DNA of 64,000 nt from Hypomyces perniciosus (GCA_008477525.1 SPDT01000003.1:1612001-1676000), one strand, 5' to 3'. Numbered from the stretch's first letter, positions 23,865 through 37,395 are shown. Numbers and translations: made by a program. The notes: generated by a model not told the origin, from the letters alone.

Positions 23865-24550
23865 TTATAGTAATCGGAGGTACTTTGTGATCCCTGTTTT
23901 TTTATGACCAGCTTGCCAGTCCTTTCCTTTACATGCGCTATTACATGCACTGTTTATTTCCCTACCTTGTACAAGTGCAATGTTATTGGCCTCATCTCCA
24001 TCATGTTTTCCCTCCCTCTTTAGGTATCTTGCATCTCTTAGACATAGCAAATGCAATGTCCTTCGATTCCCCTACAGATACAGCCAAATACACCATTGGT
24101 CAACCCAAACCCACCGTCGATCACCCGGAACCAGTCGAATTGAGGCAAAGTTCCATTATCAGCCGCACCATTTGCATATGCGCTAGGACCTGACTGGGGA
24201 TTAACGCCAAAAGTGGATTCAATGGAAGTGCCGTTTAGGGGTGTTTCAACAACCTGGCTGGTTTGACGTGCAGACAGAGCGTCGGTTGCGACAGAGATAT
24301 ACATGCCGCCCATTAAGGTGGCGCAATGCACGTGTCCGTCAATACCTGCTTCTATAAACACGGAGGTTCCAGCGGGAATCAAAACGTGTGTTCCGCCTGT
24401 AATATTGCCGACACGGTCGTGATGCGACCGAATAGGATCCTTATTGTGGTGATTCGGGCTCAGGTGTAAGTGAGGCAGAGGTGGAGGCATATTAGTGGGG
24501 TTTGTCGGTGGTGCAGTGCTTGAAACAGGCTCAGTAAGGCCCACTCGCAT
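23865..24550 (-). CDS. Hypothetical protein, probably two exons
   Basis: Exon 1 is 24125-24550 and exon 2 is 23865-24071, with an intron of 53 bp (GTGATC...TGTAG) that keeps the frame and gives 210 residues. Without splicing the frame stops at 24,038 after 170 residues. Residues about 12-40 are Pro/His-rich. Residues about 47-140 look like a folded domain with the stretches GNITGGTHVLIPAGTSVFIE and NPQSGPSAYANGAADNG; no signal peptide or membrane segment is seen. The spliced C-terminus is charged (KREGKHDGDEANN). The donor GTGATC is not a strong one, so the intron is tentative. I do not recognise the family, and nothing nearby hints at a role. Confidence 0.4.
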
Positions 24551-24559
24551 GGAGCTATA

Positions 24560-26400
24560 AAGGAAAGCTTTATCTTAGTGCGATTTCTTTCTTTTATTTT
24601 GTATATCAATGATAAATTGCCGTTGGACAGGTGCAGGGTTATTACCTAGACTCAGGCCTCTCAATGGTGTTGCGCGACCGCTTTGATTGTCCGACACGGT
24701 TCGAATTTGGAGTTGAGTTCTTCTTGTACCCCATTTCTTCAGTTGTGTTCGCCATGAGCGCTCGCTGTAGGTAAGCGTAGCGAATGCACGTTAGCCTAGC
24801 ACTTGCGAAACCAAAAATAGAAAAAACTCCGTTCATGTATCATCACTTTAATACATGCACGCAGCCAATCATGTGCAGGATATCTAAGTGCTGTGTTTAA
24901 ACTGTAGCCATATCCCTTTCCATTTCCTTCCTCAATCACAGTAGATGTACCCTAATAGTCTAGGGGGATCTATGGTGGAGAACGGGATGGCTTACCTGGG
25001 GTTAAATTCATGGTTGTTTGCCATAATACCCATCACATCACGAAGGGGCATATGCTCCTCGTAATAGAGCCGCCGAATTTCCGGTTTGTGGATTGACCAA
25101 TTTATCAGTGTTTTTGGCATTTTCGGCACTAACCCTGATGGTTCGGCTGTATTTGTATTGGAGTGAGGATAAGTTCATAGGCTGATTGTGGAGTATGTGT
25201 ATTTATACGAATGAGTGGTGGTGGTTTGGAGATAGTTGTTTGGTGGTGTATTATAAAACCATTGATGGAGCGACCTGTACAATCCTTAGGCGGTGGTGGG
25301 TGGGGAGGGGTGGCCCCGCCGAACGGGAAAGCAGATCCAATTTTTACAATGCAGCAGCCAGTGAATGTTCGCAATAGTCTTCAATGTCTCAATCGACCTG
25401 CCAGACAGTCAACCCCATGTTATTGTACTAGCCTACCACAACATGCTACTAATGGAAAGGTTCCTCTATGATGGACCTCGTTCAGCTTCCCCCAGGTCGT
25501 CGCCGAAAACTTGAGTGCGAGGATGCACTGATCCTTCTACCGTCTTTTCGTGTGATTGACTTGATACATGTCTCTCTTTTTTTTCGGGGTTTGTGCTGCG
25601 ATGCATGGCTATTCAATTCACTTGGATATGCTCTATGACGGATTATTCATTCCTCGTATAGCGAGGGCTTTGTTTTTTCTTAATCCCAGATTTTGGCGTA
25701 GGGGCTCTCACAAATCCTCGTTGCAGTCCGATCTACTACGTCATGTACAAAACTGAACACCTAGCTATTATCTTGCCATTGAATGCACCACTTCAGGAGT
25801 TATAGATAATTGGAAACTTTGCAACGGCATATTGATGAAGCTTCTACTTGTAGATGTTTCTTACATTCTGCGCCTCAAATATATACAGTTCTTTTGACAA
25901 GTAATTCGACAATGACAGCATATGACACATGATAAATATGTTGGGGTGGATTTCTTCCAGAGAATTCCTTTCCGACGAAAGTGATGAGCACCCAGTTCCA
26001 AAATTCCAACTTTGACGGAGTGGAAAACTCTGATACATGAGAACCGTTCACTTCTATCCTACCTTTGAGTTCTCTCCCGACTTGTTGATGAAGAAAGTCT
26101 CATTATATAAATATCTCCGTTCATCATACGTTTTGTTTATCCAAATGAGTCTCTGGAAAATCCCTCAACACTCTTTCGTCCTGACCGACATTTTCACAGC
26201 CAATATGACACGTTGGATGCAGACGACACGCCTACTGGACGTCAGAGTGCGGCGGACAACCAGGTCAGGCTAAAGCGGGGACACTCGTCCGATGACGCGA
26301 ATCCATTGAAGTGCAAAGCGCAAAGTGTAGATCCTCAAGGCAACCATGCAGATTGCAGATAATAAAGCTGATAATAATGTGCAATTAAAAAGGGGGTGAA
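24560..26400. other. Island DNA without a defensible gene
   Basis: Composition is normal. Several frames of 60-86 codons overlap on both strands (for example 24642-24836 minus, 25129-25374 minus, 25211-25471 plus, 25568-25756 plus, 26037-26273 plus), none with a motif, signal peptide or splice continuity. A G-rich GGTGG/GGGTGGGG patch occurs at 25,210-25,320. This could be a long promoter or gene debris. Confidence 0.35.
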
Positions 26401-26424
26401 AGGGGGGTATGTAAGGCCATCGCA

Positions 26425-26682
26425 GTGGAAATTTACCTCATCGCCTCAACACGAAGGACCAATGATACATCAGAAATAGGCCCAGGTGTCATTCGGAGTC
26501 TCTCGGCTCTCTTGGTATTTGCAGTAATGAAGCTTACAGATGCGTTGGACCCCATCGATTGGGTACGACAGGATGAGCTGGCAACGCTGAATGAATTAAG
26601 CGCCGAAAGCTGTCTGTGTAGATGCAACCTGATGAATGATCCAGGCAACAGTTTTTGTTTGATACCAGATCATTTGCCTTAA
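26425..26682 (+). CDS. Weak hypothetical frame
   Basis: 85 codons beginning MEIYLIASTRRTND, with a Cys-containing tail. A 71-codon frame lies antisense (26433-26648), and I cannot tell which strand, if either, is coding. There is no recognised domain. Confidence 0.15.
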   Translation: MEIYLIASTRRTNDTSEIGPGVIRSLSALLVFAVMKLTDALDPIDWVRQDELATLNELSAESCLCRCNLMNDPGNSFCLIPDHLP

Positions 26683-26848
26683 AAACCCAGCGCCACATGG
26701 TGCGCCGCCTATTATATGTCAAAAGTGTGTAGTGCTAAATCTGCCAGTTATGATTCGTTGCATGAAGGCCAGGCATTGCATGTCTATCAGATGTCTGGTC
26801 TGGTGCCACTCAATCTGGTGAGAACGGGCGTGACAAGAGTCGAGCGAC

Positions 26849-27199
26849 TATAAAACCAGCATCTCCCAACGACAGTCCTGTGTGAAGAGTAGCCTATCTA
26901 CCCCTATGCTGTCTGTACGCAACCAGAAGTAGCAATCATCCATCGTTCAAGATCTGACCCCCGAACACGCTCGCTCCAGCTTATCCGACGACAATCGCCT
27001 GCTCCACCTCCTCATACGAACCCCTCATTCCGCCGTATCCAGCGACCCGCCCCCCACGATCAACCTCCACAAGTCTATCTATATCCGATGTTCAGCCTCG
27101 ACTCTCGCCCAGCTCCCCGATTTTCTGATAGCACAAGTGCCGCGTTTACGGGATGTTGGATTTGAACGCATTGCGGTTGCGATATCGGTGATTTGTTAG
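26849..27199 (+). other. Possible gene start region: TATA box and open frame
   Basis: TATAAAA at 26849-26855 is followed 50 bp later by ATG at 26906. That frame has a stop at 26930-26932 and then stays open for 88 codons to 27199, containing IRCSASTLAQLPDFLIAQV. Either a small intron removes the stop or this is a decayed gene. Family unknown. Confidence 0.25.
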
Positions 27200-27249
27200 G
27201 GAAGTTTGATGGAGAACACCGAAGTTGAATCTCCTGTGTATTGGAGCAT

Positions 27250-27659
27250 TTAACTGAAACAGCACTTGCGCGTGTCATTTTTGACGGGTAAATAACGCGG
27301 GGAATACACATCGACTACCGCTTCGAACTTCGTGCTTGAATGGTCTAGCCAAAGCTTGAATCAGCCACCGAACTTTCCGTATGAGGCTAAACTCACACCA
27401 ATGGGATCTGATGCCCTCCTAACATCTATTCGCCAATAGGCACGATGGGTGGCGTCTATCGGTTGGTCGGCTATTGGAAGCTCGTCTGTGAAACGGTTCT
27501 GCGGCTTCCGAGTATGGGAGCGGAAGACAGGAACTTGCTGAGATGATTGGTGCTGGACCACGTGGCAAACGAAACAAGTTTTACCCGTCCCTTGGGCTGT
27601 TTCGCCATGGAATGTACCGGCCTGGATGCCCTCTCGCAATCGTGCCGTTTCATCGGGAT
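27250..27659 (-). CDS. Hypothetical protein, two 3' exons (partial gene)
   Basis: Exon 27397-27659 is open for 263 bp and reads DPDETARLREGIQAG and then CFVCHVVQHQ. It is joined by a 42-bp intron (GTGAGT at 27391-27396, branch-like CTGAT, acceptor CAAG at 27355) to exon 27250-27354, which ends VKNDTRKCCFS and a stop. The frame is kept across the junction. Upstream of 27659 there is an in-frame stop, so at least one more 5' exon is needed; the frame at 28056-28271 is one candidate but no join could be shown. There is an overlapping 60-codon plus-strand frame. Family not recognised. Confidence 0.35.
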
Positions 27660-28055
27660 CTTGATAGATGATTACGTCAGGTCAGGACAGGCAAGAGGGA
27701 AGGAAGTTGGTCTACAAGTGAAAACCTAGATAGGAGCATTTTCCTAGTTTAGTCTACTCTGTTAAAGTAATCTCCCAAGCCTACGACTGGCAATACTCAG
27801 AACGTATGTCAGGTATCCCCGATGCAATCCAAGTGATACACCGGTCCACATGTTTTAATGCTTTCACAGGTTTTTGCGTTCTCCCTCTGAGCACTTAGCA
27901 TCGCCTACTGAAGGGAGCGAGTCAGCGTAACTGACTGGTTTACTTGTGGCTTATTAGCCGCCCTCAGCCACCTCTAGCTTTTATCACTGCGTCTCCAACG
28001 TTCATTCCCCAAACAAGATGCAGCGGCTTTCCCCCGTAGCCATATTTGCCGAGCC

Positions 28056-28271
28056 CTATATAGAAGGCCTAGGATCTTCCCAGTAGGCATGTTGTACAGT
28101 GTTGTCCCCCGATCCAACTTCTCGGGTATCGACAACGGTGCTAGAGGCTTGCCTCTGACCAGGTATCAGTAGAAGATGAAGGCGTTGGACTAAACATGTG
28201 CATGAGTTGTTTCCATAAAACTTTTCCCAGATTATATATTCAGGAAGGCCACTTGAGTTTTGCACTGCCAT
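28056..28271 (-). CDS. Weak hypothetical frame, divergent from the membrane-protein gene
   Basis: 71 codons starting MAVQNSSGLPEYIIWEKF. Its ATG is 54 bp from the ATG of the plus-strand gene at 28325, which would make a divergent promoter. It has no recognisable domain. It might be the first exon of the gene with exons at 27250-27659. Confidence 0.2.
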   Translation of the reverse strand: MAVQNSSGLPEYIIWEKFYGNNSCTCLVQRLHLLLIPGQRQASSTVVDTREVGSGDNTVQHAYWEDPRPSI

Positions 28272-28324
28272 CCTTTAACACACCCTAATGCTTTCCCTCA
28301 GCGAAACCACCCCTTACCGTCGTA

Positions 28325-28627
28325 ATGTCCGTTTGGCTGAGATTTCGAAGCTTCAGCACTGGAGATGAAGGCCTCTCCAATACGACCGTTATCATCATCA
28401 TTGTCTTTCTTTCCCTCTCTTTATACAATGTCATGGAACTCACTGCCGTCATCCTTGGAAAGTTTAAACGTTACTGCGGTCTATATTTATGGTCCTTCAT
28501 TGCCTCTACCTTGGGCATTACCCTCTCCTGTGCAGGCTTCCTAATCAAGTACTTCGGATCTGCCTCACTAGCCTACCTTTCTTTATGTGTTTATTTATTT
28601 GTTTTATTATTTACATCCACTAAGTAA
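28325..28627 (+). CDS. Fungal multi-pass membrane protein, N-terminal fragment
   Basis: 100 codons. A short hydrophilic N-terminus (STGDEGLS) is followed by three hydrophobic segments at residues about 20-41, 54-76 and 78-97, with FKRYCGLYLWSF between the first two. The pattern of a TM1 with SLYN, a basic FKRY loop and LYLWSF resembles the start of a fungal family of predicted seven-helix integral membrane proteins of unknown function, which are usually around 300 residues or more. From about residue 77 the likeness is lost and GC content falls; the frame ends at 28627 on the edge of AT-rich repeat DNA. I infer that the gene was cut by a transposon-related rearrangement, leaving about a quarter. 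It is probably not functional. Confidence 0.55.
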   Translation: MSVWLRFRSFSTGDEGLSNTTVIIIIVFLSLSLYNVMELTAVILGKFKRYCGLYLWSFIASTLGITLSCAGFLIKYFGSASLAYLSLCVYLFVLLFTSTK

Positions 28628-28639
28628 GCTAGTTATATA

Positions 28640-30585
28640 AATCCCTTATAGGCAATAAGATATTAAAAGCTAGCGGCTTACACTGCTATATATTAAGTTT
28701 TAATTTATAAAGGAAAAAGGGTTAATTTAAGTAGTGTTAATCTATTTCTGCTAAAAAGGACTATAAAGGTCCACTTCCTTTATTAATTTCTAAAAAGCTT
28801 TATTTCATATAAGTCTAAATAAATAGGAAAAAGGGGTCTCTTTTAAAGGGATATTTAAAAAGAAAGGCTTAATTATTCTATACTCTATAAATAGCTTTAT
28901 CTCTTTAATTTCCTATATTTATAAATAAACTCTTTATTATATTTAAAGCATTTATAATATTCTTAAGACTTTTTATATTGTAATCTTTCTATTAAAAGCC
29001 TATAAAAGCTAAAATATAAAAGTTTAAATTTTAAAGGGAAAGCTAAAGCCTTAAATCTTGATTATTTATAGCCTTTTAAAGTTTTATTAAATTATTTTTA
29101 CTTTTTTACCTTTATAATTTATTTTTTAATTTATTTTTTTAAAATATATAATTATAGCTTAATTTTATAGTATAGTAAAGAAAGCTGCGCTTCATTTAAT
29201 TAAATAATTAACTTATTTATTCCCTATAATGTCTTTATATCTCAAAATTTATAAAATAAAGGTTTTATAAAGTAAAATACTTTATATTAAGTTCTAAAAG
29301 TATATATATACTTTTTATATAAAAGGGGGGGTTTATTAAATAATTAATAAATTAGTTAAAAAAGGGAAAGCTATTTAAATTATATAGTCTTTTTTATATA
29401 TTTAACTATTAGCTTTATAACCTTTAACATAGCCTATACCTTTATATTACTAACCTTTATATTATTAAAGTATTTAATATTTATAGTTACTTTTACTTTA
29501 TAGTAAATAACTGCTCTTGAACTTATATTCCATTTAATTTAAAATTTATTAAAGTAAATTAAAATTAAATCAAAGGGGAGGGATTTAATTATTTTTAACT
29601 ATTTCTTTACTGCAGTTAATTTACCTATACCTTTTAAATTAAAATTAAAGAGAATATATAAAGACATTTTAATACAGAGTATAAGTCTAATAGTTTTATT
29701 AATTAATGTAATAATATATTAAAGTTTAATTTATAATAATTAAAAGAGAGTTTTTCATTAATATCTTAATTAATTAAATACTTTTACTTTAATCCTATAA
29801 ATTTCACTATATATTTAAATCAAGTTTAAATTAAAGTACTATTAACTAAAAGGATTTTAACTTTTTATACAAAATAAAAATACTTATAGTTTCTTTACAT
29901 TAATAGGATTACCTTTACTATAACTTTAACGGCTTTATTTATTTTATTTATTAAACTGAATACTTTTATATTTATTTATTTAATAAAGTTAATTTATTAT
30001 TATTATTTATACTTCAACTATTATACTTTGATTTAACATAAAGTAATAAAAAGAATATAAGCCTTTACAGTTTATATTATAGCTTTAAAAAGTAAACTTC
30101 TTTAAATTTTATTCAATAATTTAAAAGAATTAAAGACTTTATAGACTTTACCTATAAATATTTTTATATACTTTTTGAAAAAAAGTTTTAAATTAAAGTA
30201 AACCAGTAATTATTAAATATTCTTTTGAAGCTAAACTAACTTTCCCTTTATTGTAATACTTTTTTTATATATTTAGCCTTTTATATAGTAAAAGTATAGT
30301 AATTTAATTTTAATATAATTAAAAGATACTGTATTTTCTGCTTCTTATTTTAATATTTTATTAAGCGCTTATTATATAAAAATAATTATTTCTTAAGAAA
30401 ACTTATTTATAATAAATATAATAATATTATCAATATATTTACGGTAAAATTATTAATTTTTAAATTAAAAGATTGAATTAAAATAAAGTATTAAGATAAT
30501 AAAAAAAATAAAGGATCCTTATAAGGCTTTATATTTAAAGGTAAAGCTTAATAAATTAATTTCATCTCTTTTATAAATAAATTAA
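28640..30585. other. AT-rich RIP-degraded repeat
   Basis: No CDS. The run AAAAGGGGGGGTTTATTAA near 29,320 resembles AAAAGGGGGGGCAGTTTATTAA near 63,494, so part of this stretch may be a decayed relative of the chromodomain gypsy element. Otherwise unassigned. Confidence 0.4.
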
Positions 30586-33500
30586 TACCAGTAAAGACCT
30601 TATATTTAACTAGCTCCTTTCTAGCTTTTAATACCCTATTACTATATTAAACAGTAACGATTTCTTATACAGACACTTCTTTAAGCCTTAAACTTAAACA
30701 TTTCGGTATATATTTAATAGTTTAAAAAGTTTTTAACTTTATAGTTTAAAAGTATACTTTTATATAATTAAACTTAAAAGGTAGCAGAGAAATCCTATAT
30801 AATAAATTAACCTTTCGCTGCTAATATATAAATAATTTACTTTATTTTTCTTCTCTTAATTTACTACTATATATAAATATCTTATATATATTTTTGCTTT
30901 ACTTTTCTTTTTTTTTACAATTTTAATTCCTATTTACTTTTTTTTTTCCTTTTTTTTCCTTTTTATCTCTCTCTCTCTTTTACCCTCTCTCTCTTTATAA
31001 GCGCTTTCTCTATAAATATTCCTTCCTTTCGCTTTTTATTACCAGCTAACCTATTATATAATAGCAATCCTCTTTTTTTAATTTAGCCTGCTATTATACA
31101 TTCTCTTTTTCTTTCTATAATAGATATCGCCGCTTTATGAATTTCTATAGCTAATTGTTTACTATAACTTTCTATTTAATATACTTATAGCCTGGTTTTA
31201 GAAAATAACAGCAATCCTGCAGTATCCGAGAACCTCAATATAGTAAGCCTATTTTCGCTTACAGCTAATACTATTTTAATTATATCTCTATTAGAATACC
31301 CTCCCTTTAAAATTACTATACTTTTATTAGTAAAATACTGTAAAGCCGCTAACAATTTAACTTAATAAGTATTTTTATATAAATATAACTATTAACTATT
31401 ATTAATTTACTATAAATGCCTTGCCTTATACTATTATTATTTTAACTTTTTAATTAAATAAAATATAAAGTTAGGAAAAAAACCTCTTTAATATTATAAT
31501 AATAAATATAAGTTTTATATAATTAGAAAGTAAAACTTTCTATATTAATTAATATTATATTAACTGCTTTTAAAAAATATTTTTATTACTTTTTAAATAA
31601 TAAATTATACAATTTAATCGTTTATTAATTTATTAATACTGCTAAAATATTAATTTAATATTTTTAAAAGTCCTTTATTAAAAAAGTAAATGCTTTAATA
31701 TTGCTTTGTTATTATATAATAGCAGCTAATAAAAACCTAATCTATAATAGTATTACTATAAGTCTAATATATAAAAAACCTTATATTAATATAATAAAAG
31801 TTAGGCCTCGCTAAAAAGTAAAAAGAGAAAAAGTTTATAGTAAATAAACAGTATTGCCGCTAAAATTTAAAGCGCTTAAAGCTTTAAGTTACTTTTAATC
31901 AGGTAAACTCTTTTACTACTATTACTGCTATTATATATACTTTTATTCTAGTAGATATATCTATATTTATAATAGCAGTTTCTTACTAATTATTATATCA
32001 TATATTAATATATTAAAATTCCTATATTTCTTTAAATATATCCTATTACTATAAATGATGATAATCAAATATTAGTTAAAAATAAGGAGAATTAACTCTT
32101 ATTTAATAGTAGTATTATTATTTATTTACTATAAAATATATATTATTGCAAGTTTATTTTTTATTTTCAATTAACTGGTTAAAACTGCGCAATACTTTAC
32201 TCCTTTTAATTTTATAGTACTTAATAATAATAGCTAATTATTTACTAGTAAATTACTGTTTATATTTTTAAATTAACTTCATATTAATAAAATTACTTTT
32301 CTTTATTAAATAGTATTAATCTTTAAATAGTTTTTCTATTTAATTAAATATAAATATTATATCCCTTTATACTTATAATTCATAATTTTCTTAACTTTAA
32401 ATATCTCTTTAACGCTAAAAGGGTAATCTATTAGCTTAAAAGGTTCTCCTTTACAGCTATAATACAGTTCAAGATTTATAATATTAAAAATATTATAAAT
32501 TTTAATAAAAGATAAAAATTAAATTTAATATACTAATCTATTTATTCGAATTTAGCATTTAATCTAGTAAAGACTAATATACTTTTTAGTAAGCTTTTTA
32601 TTAAGTTACTAGAGTTTTAGGTATTTTATAAAAAGTAATACTTAATCGCCTGCAGTAAATTTCTTTTTAAGTTAGTAAATATTATACTATTTTTTATAAT
32701 TCTTTTTAGCTTTATTATAGTATTTATTTCACTATTTTATAGGTAGCTTAAAGCTTTTTTACTTTTATAATAGTATTGGTATAATATTTATAGTAGGTTA
32801 ATCTATTATAACTTAAAGTGTTAGGCTTATAGTTAAGCAGTAAAAAAGCTAATAAATAGCTAATTGCAGTATATTTAATATTATTATATATAAACTAGGT
32901 AAAAAATAATTGTATAGCCAGTTATTTTATTATTTACTGTAAAAAAATATAAATAATATTTTAAAGCTTAATTCTACTATTTAGTCGAACTATTAGTTTA
33001 TAGGTAAAAAGTAGTGCTAAATTGCTATTTATAAGCAACTAAATAATAGAAACTTCGCCAAAATTTAAATTTCAATACTTAATCTTTATTAAAAATAATT
33101 CCTTATAGTATTTTAAAAAATTAAATAAATATATTTTATAAAAGAATTAGCGACTTTACTGCTTATAATATATACTATTATAAATATATATAAGGTATAT
33201 TTTATATATCGATTAATAATAATAAAAATTATATTATATGGGTATTTGCCTTTATAGTTTAGGATTTCTAGTAAATCTATAATAAAATCTATAAGAATTT
33301 CTTTAAAAGGTCTTTTTAGTATTAGTAATAAAGTAAATTTACTATAAAGTTAATAGGTTCTCGCCTTTATTATCTAATAAATATAATATATAAATATATA
33401 ATATATAATATATTATTTTATATGTTGCTAATAATAGGTTAATATAATGTATTTTAAAGTATAATTAACTCTTGAATATTTAGCAGTTAAATTATTATAA

Positions 33501-36500
33501 AGTAATATTAAAATCTTAATATAAAGACATATTAGTATATAAACTTTACTTTAATAGTAAACTAGCTAGTTATTACTAATAACCTAGTTATTACTATAAG
33601 ATATATTAACTACTCCTTAGCTTTAAACCTTTTATTAAATAAAGTAATCTCTTTATTAAGCTTATAAAACAGTTAAGTGTAAAGACTTTTATAGTTCTAG
33701 CAGTAAACCTGCAGTAATTTACTATATAACCTGTAAATTAGCAGTTATAACTCTAGCCATTATATTTTATAGGTAAACTATTTCCTAAATAGCATTTAGT
33801 CTTTATCCTTTAACTTAAAATAATACTAAAGCAATACTTTTATCTATAAGTAACTTTATATATTTTTAATTACTATAGTATACTACTGTAAATCGTTTTA
33901 GTTTATATAGGCTATTGGCTTTTATATTATAAAACGCTGTAAAAATATTAATATATAGCCTTACTGTAATTCTTTAATTTCAGTAAAATTATAAAAATTA
34001 AAGTATTAAGATAAAGTATTAGTAAAGTTGAACTTTTTTAGCCTATATTTAATATAAAAATTAAATAAAGCTAGTTTATTAAAAGCCTTTATTTATTAAT
34101 ATAAAAGCTTTTATTTATTTATAAAGTAATAGTAGTTAAAATAATCTATTATAACCTAACTCTCTATATTTATATAAATTAAATAATATTTTTATATTTA
34201 AAAAGCCTTTATAATAGTAAAAGGTTTAATATTAAAACTATAATAATATAATTAAAAACTATTTAGCTTTTTTAATATATATACTATAAAGTATTAGGTA
34301 TTTTACTAATATTAAGCTAATATTACTTTAAGTATATAGTTTAATGTACTTATCTTTATATAAATTAGCGCCTTTAAGTTATAATATATTAAGATAGGTT
34401 TCTTTAAAAACTTTCTTTTAAGCTATTAAAAAGCTTTAAAAGCGCTAGGCTTTAACTATAAAGAACCTTTTTACTTTTTATAAGTAAAGTCTATTAAAAG
34501 TGCTATAATTTTACTATAAGTTTTAATAAAGTAATAGTAAAACCCTATAAATCCTAGAAATATAAAGATATTATAGATAGTTTTAGGTACTGGCTATTTA
34601 GTAATAGTTTAAATATATAACTGTTTTATTTTAATTCTATTAAATATAATAATATATTTAAAGAAAAGTATTAAAGTAATATAATAGATATACTTATTAT
34701 TATTAGTATATAGCTTCATATTTTATAACTTTTTAAAAACCTAGTAAATATATTATATATATTTTTTAAAAGTGCAGCTATAAATTAATATATTATTAAA
34801 ATATATCATATCAATAAAATTAACTAGATTTTATAGTATATTATTAAGATATTATTGAAAAGTTATAAAGGAATTTATAAGGCTAAATAATATAATATTA
34901 TACTTAAAGTATCTATATCGGCAGCGAAATACTATCTTTTATTTATTTTCTTTATAGAGAAATATCTAATAATCTATATCCATTAAATTAAACTTTATGA
35001 AAATCTTAATATATAAAAGTCTATTAAGAATTTTAAAAATTAATAGTAAAAAAGGGCAGTTTTTATAAGTTATTTTATTTAAAGTATAGAAATTAATATA
35101 TATTTGCAGTTTACTGCCTTTCTTTAATATAAAAATTATAGGGGTGCCTATAGGATTAATAGACTGCTAAATCTATATATTTTATAATGCTTTTTTTAAA
35201 TACTTGTAGAAAGCTTTTAGCTTTTTAAATGCTAGGTTATAAATAAAACTCTATAAAAGCATTTTCTTATCTTTTAACTTAATAGTATACTCTTACTTTA
35301 CTAGTGTATTAGCAGTTTTTTTATAGAGAAAATACTAGTAAGATTATAATATATAAAAAGCAATTTTAAATATAAGGCTGACTTATAGTCATTTAGGAAA
35401 ATAGCTTTATTTAAGTTAAGAGATAATAAGTCTTTAAAAGCTTTTAACCTCACTTCCAGCTTCTTTTTAATTACTAATATAAAAGCTATTTAAGCTTCTT
35501 TAATAGCTTATTATAACTGCTTTTTAAAGGCTATTAAAATAATAAAATCCCTAGTTAAAGGATAATTCTATTAATTATACTTCTATAAAATGGTAAGATT
35601 AGTTTCTTGAAATTAAAGTCTTCTAAACTATTAGCAATAATGCAATAAAATAGCCACTTCTTCTTTACTCTCTAGTTATTAATTATTTTTATAAATATGT
35701 CTATATAACTATAAATTATAGCAGAAACACCTAAGAAAATAGCAGTAAATTTAAAAGCTAGTAATAGACTTTTTAATTAATCTTTTTATTATAAAAAGAT
35801 AATATAAATATTGCTATTAAAATTAAACAGGGCATTTATATATTACCAGTCGCTACCTAGCTATATCTTCTTTAGTTATTTTATAAATAGATCTATATAA
35901 TAATTGTATTTTTAAGTTTAATAAACTGTAAGTTTAACATTTCTACCAGTAAAGTAGAGCTAAATAAGGTTATTATACTTTTTAGTAAAGTAATACTTAC
36001 TATTACACTTTATATAATTAAGAGCTTAATAGGAGGTTTTATAGTAAAGACTACTGCATTTTTAATAAATTATTAAATTAAAGAGGTTTCTTTATTCTTT
36101 TAAACTTTTAAATACTTTAGTTATTATATTCTTTAAAGCATTAACAGTATAATCTTAATATAATCCCTACTAATTAGTAGATTTAGTTTTTCTATATTTT
36201 CTTTAAAATTAAAATTCCTATTAAAAGCTATTTATATTACTAGTATAGCTATATATAAAAGTCCTAGCAATTATATTAATATAAATTAACTCCTGGTAGG
36301 TTATAAAGATTTTATAATAAAGTATTTATTTATTTATTATAAAGGAAAAGTACTATAAACATATATATACTTTAAGCGATAAAGCAGTTATTTTAAAGAA
36401 TTTACTTTTACTAATCTCAAATTAAAAGAAAAATAATTAAAAACTTTATTAAACAGTTTAATATAGGCGAAAAATCTATAAAATCGCTTTATAGCATTTA

Positions 36501-37395
36501 ATTAAACTATTATAATTATTATCTTTAAGCTATTAATGAAATTTATTTTAAGTAATTAATTTAATAGATCTGCCTTTCTCTTTAAAATAGCTAACCTATT
36601 ACTATTAAATATCTCCTTTTAAGCAGGAAATAGTATAAGTAATTTTATAAGCTGCTGAATAAAAAGTATTAAAAGATAATTTAAACTACCTTTTAATAAT
36701 AGTCAAAAAAGTCTATAGTTTTACTTAAAACTTTCATTTATAATAAACAGCTTAAATTTACACTTTACTTTAATTGCCTTTATAAAGCTATTTTACACTA
36801 GCAGTATATAAAAGCTAGTTATAGGCAATAAACCTTTAATCTTTAAAAGTTTAAAAGAAAGGTTTTCCCTTTGAAGAAATATTTAAATATTTCCTTTTAA
36901 ATATATTTATTGCTTTTTTTATTTATTAAATATAAATATTAAATTCTTTTCTATAAATAAAGTATTATTTAAAAGGCTTAATTAATAATTTAAAAAAATA
37001 ACTTTATTTAAAAGTCTTTATATTTAAAATATAGCCTCTTTATTAAAAGTAAACTAATTATTTATTACTAAACGTATCTTTAACTTTAATAGGCGTTTTA
37101 CATTTACTCGGAATAATAAAAGATTAATATATTAAAAACCCTCTTTAAGGTAAATAAATTAACTAAAGGGCTGCGACTTTAAAGAAAAGTAAAAGAGGTT
37201 AAAGAGTAATTATTTAAAGGAGAGATAAATGCTAATAAGCAGGTAATAAGCCAGAGACTAGTAGTTAAATATAGCAGCAGTAGTTTACTGGTCTTTAAAG
37301 TTCTATATCTTTAGGGACTATAGTTACTCTTATATATACATTCTGGCCTATATAATATCATAAGAGCTCCGGAGCTTCCGGTCTCCTGATATTCT
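30586..37395 (-). pseudogene. Gypsy-chromo copy 1 (Ty3/gypsy with chromodomain), minus strand
   Basis: Reverse-complement relative of 57,579-63,777. Reading through stops, the minus strand shows reverse transcriptase (about 34,400-35,190), then RNase H and integrase (about 32,500-34,300, edges vague) and a chromodomain (about 32,250-32,410) at the C-terminus, typical of chromoviruses. 37,150-37,395 matches 63,500-63,777 and 30,586-31,640 matches 62,440-63,497, so both ends carry pieces of a terminal region. A pyrimidine-rich tract (30,900-31,000) is the complement of the purine tract in copy 2. All frames are destroyed by stop codons. Confidence 0.75.

Noticed and set aside
27547..27729. 60-codon plus-strand frame
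   Set aside because: Antisense to the exon at 27397-27659, which has a consistent splice partner.
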